From assembly GCF_008831285.2 (NCBI RefSeq), contig NC_045150.1, forward strand, positions 17,804,600 through 17,868,599: a DNA stretch of 64,000 nucleotides, written 5' to 3'. Below, one piece after another: positions 21,280-33,239 of this stretch (its first letter is position 1; each line of letters opens with the position of its first letter). The translations under genes and the position numbers were made by a program. Below the pieces are notes generated by a model. It was not told where the DNA came from, ran no database searches, and worked only from the letters and a program-made list of their open reading frames with translations. This DNA comes from Nymphaea colorata. Its lineage: Eukaryota; Streptophyta; Magnoliopsida; Nymphaeales; Nymphaeaceae.

Positions 21280-22239
21280 TCAACTCATAGTGTGACTTTC
21301 GTTAAATGGATCCCACATGTTGTCATAGGAAATCCATTTCCTATACAAACCATTGACTAGAATAGTAAACAAAATGTGAGTAGGTTCAGCAAGCGGCCAT
21401 CCCTTGCTAATGGAAAACCTATTAAGTAAGTTGTTGCTCATCATAAAAAGGTTTGCAGTTTCTGTGTGACGTTCAATGATGTTGTATAAGTGTTGCTTCC
21501 AATCTCCATCATTGGCCCGCAGGTACATGTGCCCGAAGCCATCTTCAATGTTCACCAAGTGCCCAATGCATTCTAGAAGAACTTCTGTCTCCCACCACCC
21601 TGTGTTGTTCCCAAACCAGCAAGCCAAGCTAAACTGGAACCCACTAGAGGCGTCTCTAATGAGACCTGCCACTCCTCTTTTGCTGCCCATGCACCATGAG
21701 GAAGTGCTGATTTCAACCCATCTATCATCATAAATGACTCCATTGCTCCATGGAATCCTAGAGCGAAGCCAAATTTTGTGATGTTGGGTTCCTTTCCAGT
21801 GGAAATTCCACCAGAACTCACTGTAGTGCATCCAAAATGGTGTCGCCAAGTTGCCAATAGGAAGGTCACCCTTATGCTTAGTGTGGTTACGAGTTTTCCA
21901 AATGAACCATATCGCCAAATGGAAACTGTCTTTCCAGGATTTAGCAAAAACTTTTTCTTTGAAGCCTTTCTTATGCCACCAGATAAGACTTTGCATTATG
22001 TTTTTGAGACTCCTGTGCCACTGTTTGGTCCTCCCAAATTTACCAAAAATGCAATTCCAGATAGATTGAGCTCCCTTGCAGGTGAAGAACAAATGTTTGA
22101 TGGCTTGGATCTTTTGCTTGTAGACAGGGCATCTTGAAGCGAGAGACCCTGTTTTTGCACAAAACCATCCATAGGAAGACGGTCTGAGACACCTACATAA
22201 ACAGTCTAGGTGGCTCTTGGAAGTCCTCTTCCATTCCAA
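21280..22239 (-). pseudogene. LINE ORF2 C-terminal fragment (zinc-binding and RNase H-like part)
   Basis: This 319-codon frame carries the RVT zinc-binding segment and a module GVAGLIRDASSGFQFSLACWF...ETEVLLECIGHL. The module resembles the RNase H-like domain (RVT_3) found at the end of some plant L1 elements. The Glu of ETEVLLEC fits the second catalytic position. The first catalytic Asp, expected near WVEISTSSWCMG, is not present. Confidence 0.65.
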
Positions 22240-22947
22240 ACGAGCATATTGTTGTTGTTCTTAGGACCTTTCTTCCTAATCCTTTGCAAAAATCATGCCG
22301 ATTGAAATCCCTTTGCTCTCCATTTTTCCATACCATGACATCTGGCTGCTCGACCTCAAGACGAGGATAGTAGAAAGGAGTGTTTAATTTAGCAAGGAAG
22401 TGACTAACGTAATCCCCATTCACTTCCATAATATCTTTAATTGTGCTCCCAATCGTGTCACATATCAATTGTAGATGGGATGTGGGGATTTTATCTAGAG
22501 TCGCTCTGCTCCCAACTGGTCTATCCAGAATTTGGCCAGTTCATGCCAACCTTCGAGCGGATGTCACCTTTAATCCTACTCCAAGCCTTTATAGCCCTAT
22601 GCCATGCTTTGGACACCCTTTTTCCCCTTATACTGCTATCGGTCAGGCCTTTTTGCTCATAGTAAGTACCTTTAACAAGCTCTGCCCGAAGGGAGGATTG
22701 CTGTGACACGCGATACACTAAGAACGCCATGTTGGCCTGATTAGTTTCACTAAGGTCTTTGAGTCTACATCTCCCTCTAATTTAGGAAGACATAGGGTAG
22801 CTCATTTGATATGATGATGGTTTTTATGGTCCGCCATATCACCCCATAAAAACTCGGCTACCATTTTGTTCAGTAGTTTACAAGTGGTAGTAGGGAGTTT
22901 AACTACCAAGATCCAGTAGGTAGGCATCATAGAAAGAACATGCTTTA

Positions 22948-23316
22948 TTAGGATGAGTTTGCCATCAAATGAGAGGCATTTTTTTTCCAAAGAGTTAGCT
23001 TCTGAGATGAGCGTAGGACTAAATGCCTGCATTGCTCCTCTGTCACGTCAATCGTTTGGAGGGGAATGCCAAGATACATAGAGGGAAGATGTCCTTGACG
23101 CCAACCTATTTCCTGCACTATTTGAGTTTGAACCCAGCTGTCCAGATTGAATGAGAGAACTGAACTCTTATCATTATTCATGACTAGGCCTGAGTGAGAA
23201 GAGAAGTCATCAAGACATGCTTTCAAGTTCCGGAAATTTTCTAGTCTTCCTTGAATGAAGAAAATAATGTCGTCTGCATATAACGTGGAAAAAGGAGAGG
23301 TGTTTCCCGCCCCCAT
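22948..23316 (-). pseudogene. LINE reverse transcriptase fragment with LYADD box
   Basis: This is the palm segment LYADDIIFFIQG, followed by DDFSSHSGLVMNNDKS and YLGIPLQ. It is the first coding segment kept after the 5' truncation. Confidence 0.85.
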
Positions 23317-23362
23317 GGAAGGAATCCTAATTTGATTGTTATTAACTTGTGCTTGAATGTTG

Positions 23363-24000
23363 CATGTGAGCCATTATAGTATTGGCAAAGATAGGTCAAG
23401 ATCAAGAACATCGAAGGTAAATTGGGGAGGTTGAGATGGGTCGAGGTCATGAACAATTGAAAAGCATAGCTGCTTTTCATAATGTAATCAAGTTAAGGTG
23501 GAGGGAAATGTTGAGGGAGAGGTGAAAATTGCTTTGCATTCAGTTGGTGGTGCAAGGAAAAGAGATGACAGGTAAGGGCTAGGGGAGCATTTCTCCTTGC
23601 TTGGGTTTGGGTCATGGTTTATTGCTTTTTTGGGAAGTGGCTGGTTCATGAGGAGTTGGTTGAAGCTTCGTAGGGGGACTAGCAAGTACAAATTATTGAC
23701 TTAATTCTTCTAATTTACATTTGATCTGTGTCGTGGTTATGGCCATGTGAAAATTGTCAATGATCAATAGTCCAACTTGAGGCAAACCTCCCAATGTGTG
23801 AGAGAGTCTTGCTAGATTTAACCAATTGGTCTAGCCATGTTGAAAGTGAATAATCATGATAAGAAAGAGTTTGGGTGGGGCTATGCAAGTGGATATGATT
23901 GTGATCGTGTTATTGGAAACTTGTTCGTGAAGATATGCAATGAGAATGCTGGTGTCTTAGGTGGATGCATGTGTTAGTCCAAATTTAATTGTATTCAAAT
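23363..24000. other. Non-coding DNA between two LINE remnants
   Basis: No recognisable gene or complete element. The DNA may include unrecognised 5' sequence of the LINE remnant that starts near 24001. Confidence 0.4.
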
Positions 24001-25760
24001 GATAATTGTTTCGTGGAATGTGAGGGTGTTGTTGTGCAAGCAGACCAAAAGAGGTTCAAAATTATATGCACAAGCTTAATTTAAAATGGTCTTATAAATA
24101 ATTCTTTGCTCACTAAATAGAATGTAAATCTCTGGAGTAAGATGCTCAGATCAGTCGTTGTAATATATAATCTAGAAGGGTTTATGTTGTATACTTGTGT
24201 TTATTGGCCCAGAACCCAAGGATACCATGGTTGCTATATATTGAGCTCTCTAATCTAAGATCCTACATATTAGACTAAAGGTAAATGTAGTGTGGAAAAT
24301 TCTTTGGTCACTTTTATGGTATTTGGTATTTACTTACACCCTAACAGTTTGTTGGGTAGAGGGGCTTTTGAAGCTTGAAAGGTGGGCACAGAGTTTATCT
24401 CATCGTTATGTTGTTATCGACATTTCAATACTATAAAAGGGTCTGGAGACAAGATAGGGAGGTAGTTGAATGTCTTCTTTTGTTGAATTTTGGAATTTTA
24501 TTCATAAAAAAGATGTGCTTTGTGCATATGACTCAAATTATACGTACATTTAGTCAAATAATAGGTTGGGGCTGAGTAATGTTCGTTGACATCTGGATTG
24601 GGCTATGGTGAGTCAAAGTTGGTGGAATACAAGAGATATAAATTTTCCTTAAATTGTCTCTCAAAAACTGTTTCAGTCCATAATGCATTAATCTTAAAAA
24701 TATGGAAAAAATGAAGAAAAAGTGTTTAGCAAAGGCTGTTTTAAAGTTTCCGGTTGTTGGGTTTTAAGACTTGTGTGAAGAGACTTTTAAAAATGAATAG
24801 GAAATGATATTGTCTGGTAGTAAAATGATAAAACTCCTAAAGGAGTTTGAAAGAATAAGGATGAGACTTGCTTGGTGGAATGTTTAATGTTATGATGATA
24901 TTTCTAAAGGGTGCTGACAATTAGACAATAACTCAACAAAGTAAAAAATGACAATGATTACTTTTTTGCGATCTCTAAAGAAGAGTTCATGTTGCATAAG
25001 AGTTTAGGCCTTTGAAAGGAAGAGTTATATTGGAAGGAGAAGTCTACTGCAAGGTGGTTAATAGATGGAGTTAAACACTCTTTGTTCTTTCATGTATGTG
25101 TAAAAAATTACTATTCAAAGAGAAAAGTTATTGCAACTATGATTATGGATGTTAGAGTGGAAGGTAGAATGCAAGTTCAATAAGCAAGCATAAATTACTC
25201 TGCATACTTTTTAATTTTGTCAAAGGCGGTGTACATGAGGTTAGTAATGTGTGTAATGGCCCATATCTTTCAATTACTAAAAATATGTTGTTGGAAGCTT
25301 CAATTATTGAAGGAGAGGTGAGGAAAACACTGTTCAACATGACTAATGGAAAACCTCATGGCCTTGATGGATTTGGGGCAAACTTTTATAAAACTTTTTG
25401 GTGTATTGTGGGCAGGGAGATGAGTGAGGTCGTGGGTGACTTTTAAATAAGAGAAATTGGTATGAGTGTTAATTATACTACTATAGCACTTATCAAGAAA
25501 CTTAGAGATAGTGTTAATATGAAGGATTTTAAACCTATCCCTCTATGTACTATATAAACTGATCACAAAAATCATGGTGAACAAGATGAAAGGTGTTTTA
25601 CAGGGGATTGTTGGTGACAAACATGGTCATTTTTGCCTAGCGAAGTCATCCAAAATCAGTTGATAATAGTTCATGAAATTTTTAACAGTTTGGAAAATTC
25701 TATTGTCCAGTGAATTTTGACATTGAAAGCATGTGATAAAGTAGAGAGCCAGAATTTTTG
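24001..25760 (+). mobile_element. Old, heavily decayed LINE of a second family
   Basis: Short plus-strand pieces appear in ORF2 order. IIVSWNVRV at 24001 is the endonuclease start. KSTARWLIDGVKHS-like sequence near 25040 is the linker before the RT. EGEVRKTLFNMTNGKPHGLDGFGANFYKTFW (25303-25400) is the N-terminal RT. FKPIPLCTIY then KIMVNKMKGVL (25527-25600) follows, and a VNFDIESM remnant lies at 25711. Almost every segment is in a different frame. The sequence is clearly different from the two copies at 21190 and 38000. Confidence 0.7.
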
Positions 25761-26366
25761 AAAAATGATATTATTTCTTTAGACTTCACATAACTACATT
25801 TATGTCCACACCAAAGACCATGAGTAGGGAAGCACACGAGTGGAGTCGAGGAATTCATAAGATGCTGATCTCCAAGCTCGAGTCAAGCATTACAATGCAA
25901 GTTGGAGCTCTATTTGGTAGATTTGGTCAAAGCTCAAGCTTGCCCAGTTAAGCTCATGAATAAGAAACTAACTTATTATCACCAATAGTGAGCAAGAGCA
26001 TTCAATGGACACCAGAAAAACCAAAGCTTGTTAGGCTTGTCGATAGTCTTGCTCAAATTGAAGAAATTAAAATCATAAGATAAAGAACAAAAAAAGCAAG
26101 AAAAGAAAAGAAAGCAAACAAAAGATAGTGTGCATCCATAGGAACAATCTAGTCACCATGAACAATGGTCCTCCAAATAAAAATCTTAATGCATGACCCT
26201 AGCTTACACATGCATGCACTACCAACTCATATGGGCCCCTAGCTTGAACCAACTTTCAACAACACACATATGTCTATGCATGTCAGTAGATGCTAATTTG
26301 AGGCACTTGACTCAACCATCAGATTTTCTGTTTGACATAGATATTATTCCATGAAATTGCTCTAGG
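25761..26366. other. AT-rich spacer
   Basis: No gene or element recognised between the LINE remnant and the large TIR element. Confidence 0.4.
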
Positions 26367-29300
26367 GGCCGTTTGATGGCCTGGAAATATATTTCTGGAA
26401 ATATATTTCTATAAATATAGGAAATGGAAAAATGGAATGGAAAAGATTTTTTCGATTCCAATTTTGATGTGTGTGTGATGACTCAGAAATATATTTCCAA
26501 TTCCATATTTCTGAGTTGGATGGTACAGAAATATATTTTCAAAAAATTAATTCTTAGTTTGATAATAAGGAAACATTTATCCAGATTTACAAAAATATGG
26601 CAAGAACATGGTTATGAATGTATGGATGTATAGACCGGCTATAATCGCCCACACAATCGATTATAACAATTCTGATTTGCCGACCTTCTGCCCCTTTTCA
26701 AGTTGACATTGATTTGAACCTTTCGGTTCAAATTCACCCACCGGTCTAATGATGAACTCATTCACCCGGTTGAAGAGGGAGCGCCTTCCTCAACCGTAAG
26801 GATTGCATGAAAACAAAATCACAATTTTAACATTCTAAATTGAGATATTCATTACGAAGTACTGAATTGTTGCCCAATTGCATCTCACGCTCCATTATGC
26901 GGATGCAACAACTCAATTATAAGGAACATATAACAAACATGAAAGCCATAAAAAAACCAAAATTCAACAACACGTCAATAGACTATCAAACATACCATAC
27001 AATTCAACAACAAAGCGCAACGTCAACACAACATACATAGTCCCATCAGTGATAAAATGTGCATCAAACCACATACAAAGTCCCATCAGTGATAAAATAT
27101 TTACATATTCCCATCAGTGTTCACTGTTCAGAAGAGCTTCAACGTTCAATAGAAAGCCAAGTGCATGTGTCGAGCAACCATAGAAGCAAATACATATGCA
27201 GTGTCTCTGCACCATAAGAAAAAAAAAACACAAACAGAATCAAATTTTCCCCTTGCACGACCTTCGAACATTCGTCACAATCATGTCAGTGCTTCATCTT
27301 CCATCAATCCTGAAAACATAAACAAAGACATCACATTTTCGAAGAGATTAAAGCGTAAAAAGCGATAAAATGAAATTGTTATTGTTACATCTAACCATTT
27401 TGAGAGTTTTTAAGTCGTTTTTCCGAAAACGAAAACTTGTAGCATCAGATTTTCCCATATAAGCTGTGGCTTTGTCAAGCTGCAAAGATGAGGCAAGCTT
27501 AGAGCACAGTTTTAAACCTTGGTCACTCCAGTTACAACCCAGACTATTACTTCAGACCTGCTAGTTTCTCAACCATAGCAAAACCCAATTCTGTCTATCA
27601 GCAATATCAACCAGAACCAATCGTATCAGCTAGAAGTTTGTTTGCTGCTAGATGTAATCCTTGTTCAGCAGAATCAGACATCCATCATCTATTGTTTTTA
27701 TCTCAGTTCAACATACAATTAAGTGCTTGTTCATTCTCTTCCATCTTAAGCAGATGTAATGAACAAAACCGACGCATCCTGCATATTTGCTGCAATGCTT
27801 GTCCTTTCACTTTTGAAACAAGCAGTGGTGCTGAAGGACAATCCAGCAAAGAAGGGACTGTGAATCTGTGATGCTTTGTGCAAACACTTACGTTTCTCCT
27901 CAAGAACTTACTAAGCGCATCAGCTTATTTGAAGTGATGTAAGTCTTTTATCATTGTTAACTGGTGCTTGTCATTAGGCATTCAAAATTCAACTTATCAT
28001 TTGTTTGCAGCTCAACAATTGTTCGTGCGAGTTAATCCCTTGATTGTACATGGTATAAGGGATGGGTATGCTTGCCTGAGCCCTGGCCAGATCTGACCTG
28101 AGCTGATTTTTGGCCAATTAGTCTGTTTTTCGCTGCAAGGACATGGCCTGGGTTGCAGGTGAATATTGTCTGCTTAATGTGTAAACTGGTAATCGAGCAA
28201 AAACTAGTAGGAAAGGACGTGCTTATCAAAGCTATACGTGCAATGGTTCAACTGGACCTAATAAAAGGACATGGTTGAACCTTAATCTAAGATCTGAATC
28301 TGATAACCCTTATAAGTAATGCAAATGCACATCACATTCAGAAATAACATTAGTAACAGTTCTGATGACAAAATATGAAATGATCAAGACAAATGTTCAG
28401 ATATCATTGTGATAATCAAAATATATGTGAATCAATCAAAATGCTATTAAAGTTTTAAATCATTAAATAAATGTGAAGATTCTGAACTGATTAGAAGACA
28501 TATTCAGGTATCATTTCAATGGCACGAATCAGCCAAATCTGATAATAATTCAAATGGATAAATCTGAAGCAATTTGAACACATATTGTAGTTTAATGTGA
28601 ATATGAGAAATTAACAACCCTTGCGAATTGGATAAGAACAAAGAGTGTCCGTTGACCCATCTGTGCTGCTTGAGTCGTGTCTTCTACAAAACAAATGTCT
28701 TGTTTTGGAGCCAACACCAACTCATTAAATTGCTACAACAACCAGAAATCCCCCAAATGGCTTGAGTAGTTGGAAGCGCTAAAGCAGGCTTTTTCAAAAT
28801 GTTGAGGAATACATTTCCATCAAATGTGTGGTTCCAATATTCACACAAAATGTTTGACAAAAAATCAGTGAAATAACACGTAAGAAACTGATATGCAACT
28901 GAGAAGTTGTGTGCTTTACAATGTTGAAACATCATACCAAAAAACAAAAAATACCGAATATTACACAAAAAAAGAGAGGAAAAAACGAGAAACCCTAACT
29001 GTGACCTAATTGGACGCATTCAGGCTCCTTATAACAGAGCAGATAGAGAGAGAGAGAGACTTACAAAGGACTTCTGTTGAGGAGGAGGATTAGGAGCAGC
29101 GCCACTCAGCAGCGGTTCTCTCTGACGGCAAGGAAAAGAGACGGTGAGTTAATCTGGTGATCTGTCGAGTCCTCTTTATCTTCTCCCTCTGTCTAGATTG
29201 CAACGGATGGGGAAAGAAAGAGAGGTGAAGACGAAGACGAAGACGAAGACGAAGAGGCTGTGCAGGTTGCTTCAGCAGATTAGAAAGGGCTCCATTGAAA

Positions 29301-29732
29301 AGGTCAACTTGGAGAGGGGAACAAGAGAGAGAATGAGAGAGGGAGAGAGAGAGAGACACTACCTTGCGAGAAAGAGAGGAACGGGAGGCTCGCGGCTGCA
29401 CTGCTCGGGTGGAGTGGAGGGAGCGGCTGTGAGACGACGCGGCTGAAGAGGGAGCGCCTATGAGACGACGGGAAAGAAGAGGGAGCGGCTGTGGCACAGG
29501 AAGGAAGCGAAGGAAGACGCGAGACTGCTCGCGTGCCCTAACGGGCAAAAATTTATTTCCGGAAAAAAATTTCCGTCTCTTCAGGTGGAAATTTTTTTCC
29601 GGAAAAAATTGTCCGGAATTGACCTCAACGGTCGAATAAATTTTTCTCCGTTTGATACGGTGGAAAAATTTTAAATATTTGAATTTTATTTCTCGATGAA
29701 CAGTGTATTTCCTGTTCATCAAACGCCCCCTA
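26367..29732. mobile_element. Large TIR-bounded DNA element without visible transposase (3.4 kb)
   Basis: The left end GGGGCCGTTTGATGGCC and the right end, read in reverse complement, GGGGGCGTTTGATGAAC form matching terminal inverted repeats. Both continue into GGAAATA-rich subterminal DNA. TA flanks both sides (CTA left, TAA right), but a clean target duplication is not visible. The ends resemble PIF/Harbinger or hAT types. I found no transposase frame inside. The interior carries AT-rich DNA and, at 29040-29500, a GC/GA-rich promoter-like block, so this may be a non-autonomous element carrying foreign DNA. Confidence 0.6.
29040..29500. promoter_or_regulatory. GA-rich, GC-rich island inside the TIR element
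   Basis: GAGAGAGAGAGAGA runs (29048-29062, 29325-29356), a GAC/GAA array (29228-29255) and a GC content well above the surroundings make this look like a plant 5' UTR or promoter. No linked coding exon could be identified on either strand. The open frames crossing it are low-complexity. Confidence 0.35.
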
Positions 29733-31565
29733 ATGTTTTTGTTTCTCTTTCTAACATGTGGCCCACATGTTATCAAACATGTAAAACTTACCTTTCCTTG
29801 TCAAGCATGTAAAATTTAAAATTTTCTTTTTCTTTTTTGTTCAGATCTTTGTATGTAGAAAATATGTGTTTGTTTTCTATTTCTTCTTTAGATCTCTTGT
29901 GTCTAGAAGTTATAGTACTGGAAAAAAGCAACTTTTGACTCATTAATCCTTATTTATACCCACTTCCTGAGCATATAGATGACATATGCTCCGAAGCCAG
30001 TTTGACATGTTATCGTAGCATATCTTTTTTAGAAAAATGAAGAATATGCAAGTAAAAGATCATTCTTTTAGTTATATATATATGTGTGTGTGTGTGTGTA
30101 GAGATTCAACTTAGATTGAATGAAACATGGTGGGACTAAAAAGTTATCATTAAGCAATTAACAAATCCAACCTTGAGATTCATCTTAGAAATGAACCATC
30201 CTTTTGTTATGGTAACCATAGTTGGTCTTACCATGGTTATATTGTCAGTTATATGCACTAAGTTTATGAATCACCACAAAAGCACAAAACACAACTTACT
30301 CCTTTTATCTTAGACTGGCTTTTGTAGTATGAAAGTTACAACTTTAAATTTTGAATACTGTTGGTGCATTATTATATTCATTTGTGCAGTGGATTGTCGA
30401 TAACTTGGTATAACACTGTGGCTAACCTATGCTGCATATCATCAGTTTTGGTTGTTGTATGTTACATGTTACCTGCTAAGAGTTACATCTCTGCCATTAG
30501 TGTATGAAGTTCATTAATGAAAGTCCATCTGTCAACTAAAGAATGCATGAGAAAGAATGTTCCTATATGTTCTTTTCTTTCACTAAATATTATTAGTAAG
30601 GCATATTGTCTTCCCCACATTTGGCTTCTCAACCTCCCTTTTGAATGCTTCTCATATACAATTCAATTTTTGTGGTACTTGTATATTGAATATGGATTAG
30701 TTAAGGCAATAACGTTAACACTTAGGTTGAGGGGAACTCTACATGAACCTGATTGTAGCTTGAAATTTGGTTCACCATGGTTGTAGAGTTTGCTTGGGAA
30801 CATATGATTTATACTAAAAGGGATCCTTATAGTTTATAAACACACAAACCCCCCTTTATTGTAGTAATACGTCTATATACTACACTATTCTTATGTACTA
30901 ATTTTGCCTCCTTTCTGCCATTCTTCAGCTATTGAAAAGACTTTAAGAAAGGTGACTAAAGAGAAAGTTATTGCTAGAGAGGAAGCTACTGAGTAGAAAC
31001 ATAAATATGAATTGGAGAGAGAATACAAGTCGGAACTTATTATGGAAGAGTGGCAACTTCTGTTTGCTTATGTTTCTCTCCCCACGGTACATGTATTTGG
31101 AGAATTATAGTTTGCAAGATTTGCCTCTATGGTAATGTTTCTTCAAAAGAACATAGAAGCCTTCACATTTGTGCTCAAAGCTCTTTCTTCCATAATCCAC
31201 TTATACCATGACATAAGGGGTGTCCTTACTAGTTCAACATTATAGGAAGTTCTTTGGAAGATTGCATAGATAGTAAGAACTATATTTATGCAAACACATG
31301 ATCGGTATACTCAATCTGTTATATTTTCATACTATAGAATCTGCTATGATCATGACAAAGAACATGCAAACTGAAAAATGTATGGAGGAAGTGTTACGAA
31401 GGGAGTGAGAGACATTACCTGGAATAGGAAGCAACAACAAATGGGCATTTTCTCAAAACCCTTTCTTTGAAAACTCAAGATGCACACCTCAGCAAACACC
31501 CATCCATATAAATCATAGCATGTGTTCAATAATGTTAGGGGCAAATCACATCAAGGTATCATAAA
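29733..31565. other. Spacer, no gene recognised
   Basis: There is a (GT)n run near 30082-30099. A short frame near 30930-31020 reads like a Lys/Glu-rich coiled-coil remnant (EKTLRKVTKEKVIAREEATE) ended by a stop, possibly from a transposase gene. Nothing else is supported. Confidence 0.4.
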
Positions 31566-32018
31566 TATAACAACCCGACCCACTCCTCAGCTCGGGCCCC
31601 TGGTTTGACGGATCCCAACCCGTCCCCTAGCAGTTTCGGTTCCAACTCAGAAAAGGCTAGGAACTAGGACAATCTTCTTATCAATGACCCCCTTTATAAA
31701 CCCTTGAAGATTCCTCACAATCTTCGATACAGGACTAACACTTGGGGCATTACAATCCACTCCCTTAAGGCACACGCATCCGCGTGTATGGGACCATAGG
31801 TCCGAGTGTTGAACCGGCTCTGATACCACTATAACAACCCGACCCACTCCCCGGCTTGGGCCCCTGATTTGACGGATCCAAACCCATCCCCTAGCAGCTT
31901 CGGTTCAAACCTAGAAAAGGCTAGGAACCAGAACAATCTTCTCATCAATGACCCCCTTTATAAACCCTTGAAGATTCCTCATAATCTTCGATACAGAACT
32001 AACACTTGGGGCATTACA
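31566..32018 (-). mobile_element. TRIM element A (complete)
   Basis: Two 189-bp direct repeats (31566-31754 and 31830-32018) flank a 75-bp interior. On the minus strand the repeats start TGTAATGCCCC and end GGGTTGTTATA. The 5' LTR is followed by GGTATCAGAGCC, the tRNA-Met primer-binding site, and the interior ends in a purine-rich AAGGGAGTGGA tract. This is the layout of a terminal-repeat retrotransposon in miniature. The flanking 5-mers ATAAA and GTAAA differ at one position and are likely the target duplication. There is no coding capacity; it depends on proteins of another element. Confidence 0.88.
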
Positions 32019-32780
32019 GTAAATGAACAAAATACCCTACTTTTGCCTTTGTTCATAGACTTTGTAGTTGTATGGGTAAAGCGTACTGACTACACGCCAG
32101 CCTCAAATCTGTTGAAGCTATCTCTCAATTCTGCTGAAGCCATCATCATCTATAGTGTAAAGTTGTCAACCCCTTTCTGCCATTAGCAACCCTAATGTTG
32201 TTAAGTGGGTTGATGCAATGTGTAGCATAGTGATGCGAAATGATGCATAAGCATCAGGACAAAAACTATCAAATATATAATATCCACAAAAATAATGTCA
32301 AAAGTGAAAAACAACAATGAAAAGAGCATGCAAGTAGAGAACTAATGTAGAATAATTCTCAAATCAATGTGTCTTAAACAACATATTCTATGTGCAAGAT
32401 AAAAATTCTTATGAAGCAATCCCAAATCGGCCTGTCCTAAACAAATATTCTATGTGTAGTTCAATTACATAATCACCCACATCGACAAAATCTACATAAA
32501 GTTGAGAAAAGGAAAGGATTCCTATGCAAATATAAAGACGAAAAACATTTTGCAATTGTTTTTCAAGTGTTTTTAATGTTCTGCATATATTATACAAGCA
32601 TAAGCCTACATAAGTAAAATTAGAAGAATTGAACAAGGCACAAGAAAGTTCACCTCCTACTGTCATGGGAGCAACCATAATAGAGAAGCACCCTCATGGC
32701 GACGCTAAAGCTTCTCTTGCATTTCTCGTGAAAGTGAAGGAGCAGAAGATATGATATAACAACTTGAGCAGAAGATATGA
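32019..32780. other. Spacer between two TRIM elements
   Basis: AT-rich DNA without a recognisable gene. A 26-bp direct duplication GCAGAAGATATGATATAACAACTTGA-like occurs just before TRIM B (about 32740-32793). Confidence 0.45.
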
Positions 32781-33239
32781 TATAACAACTTGACCCACTC
32801 CTGGGCTCAGGTCCCTGGTGTGGCAGATTCCAACCCGACCCCTAGCAGTTTCGGTTCCAATCCTAAAAAGGCTAGGAACCAGGATAATCATCTCATTAAT
32901 GGTCTCCCTTTATAAGCCCTTGAAAATCTCTCACAATCTTCGATATGAGACTAAACTTCTGGGGTGTTACAATCCACCCCCCTTAAGGCACACGCGTTTG
33001 CGTGTGTGGAACCCCAGGTCCGAGTGTTGAGATGGCTCTGAATACCGCTATAACAACCCGATCCACTCATGGGCTTGGGCCCTTGGTGCAGCAGATCCCA
33101 ACCCGCCCCCTAGCAATTTCGGCTCAAATTCTAAACAAGTTAGGAACCAAGACAATCATCTCATTAATGGCCTCCCTTTATAAGCCATTGAAGATCCCTC
33201 ACAATCTTCGATACGGGACTAAACTTCTAGGGTGTTACA
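32781..33239 (-). mobile_element. TRIM element B (complete)
   Basis: Two 191-bp direct repeats (32781-32971 and 33049-33239) flank a 77-bp interior. On the minus strand the repeats start TGTAACACCC. The primer-binding site is slightly decayed (GGTATTCAGAGCC). The flanking 5-mers TATGA and TAGGA differ at one position. It belongs to the same family and strand as element A, but sequence divergence shows that it inserted separately. Confidence 0.87.

Larger units (their letters stand above)
21190..23362 (-). mobile_element. 5'-truncated L1-like LINE (same family as 38000-43905)
   Basis: The minus-strand fragments cover the end of the reverse transcriptase (LYADDIIFF, 23280 region), the thumb (YLGIPLQTIDVTEEQ), the zinc-binding RVT region (GLCRCLRP..., HLFFTCKGAQSIWN) and the C-terminal domain ending NMWDPFNES. 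They match the plus-strand copy residue by residue over long stretches. The 5' cut lies near 23362, just before RIPSMGAG, which is typical of incomplete target-primed reverse transcription. The 3' UTR block GGGCCTAAACCCC...TTGTCTGG also matches the other copy. Frames are broken several times. Confidence 0.88.

Noticed and set aside
21778-22137. Plus-strand frames over the minus-strand LINE
   Set aside because: They are antisense shadows of the LINE ORF2 C-terminal region and have no domain of their own.
29090-29776. 228-codon minus-strand frame as a gene
   Set aside because: The translation is dominated by Arg/Ser/Leu from GA and GC-rich repeats, and its end runs into the TIR of the surrounding element. 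No domain.
31566-33239. Cassandra-type TRIM containing 5S rRNA
   Set aside because: The layout and LTR start are similar, but I find no 5S internal promoter or 5S-like block in any of the four LTRs.
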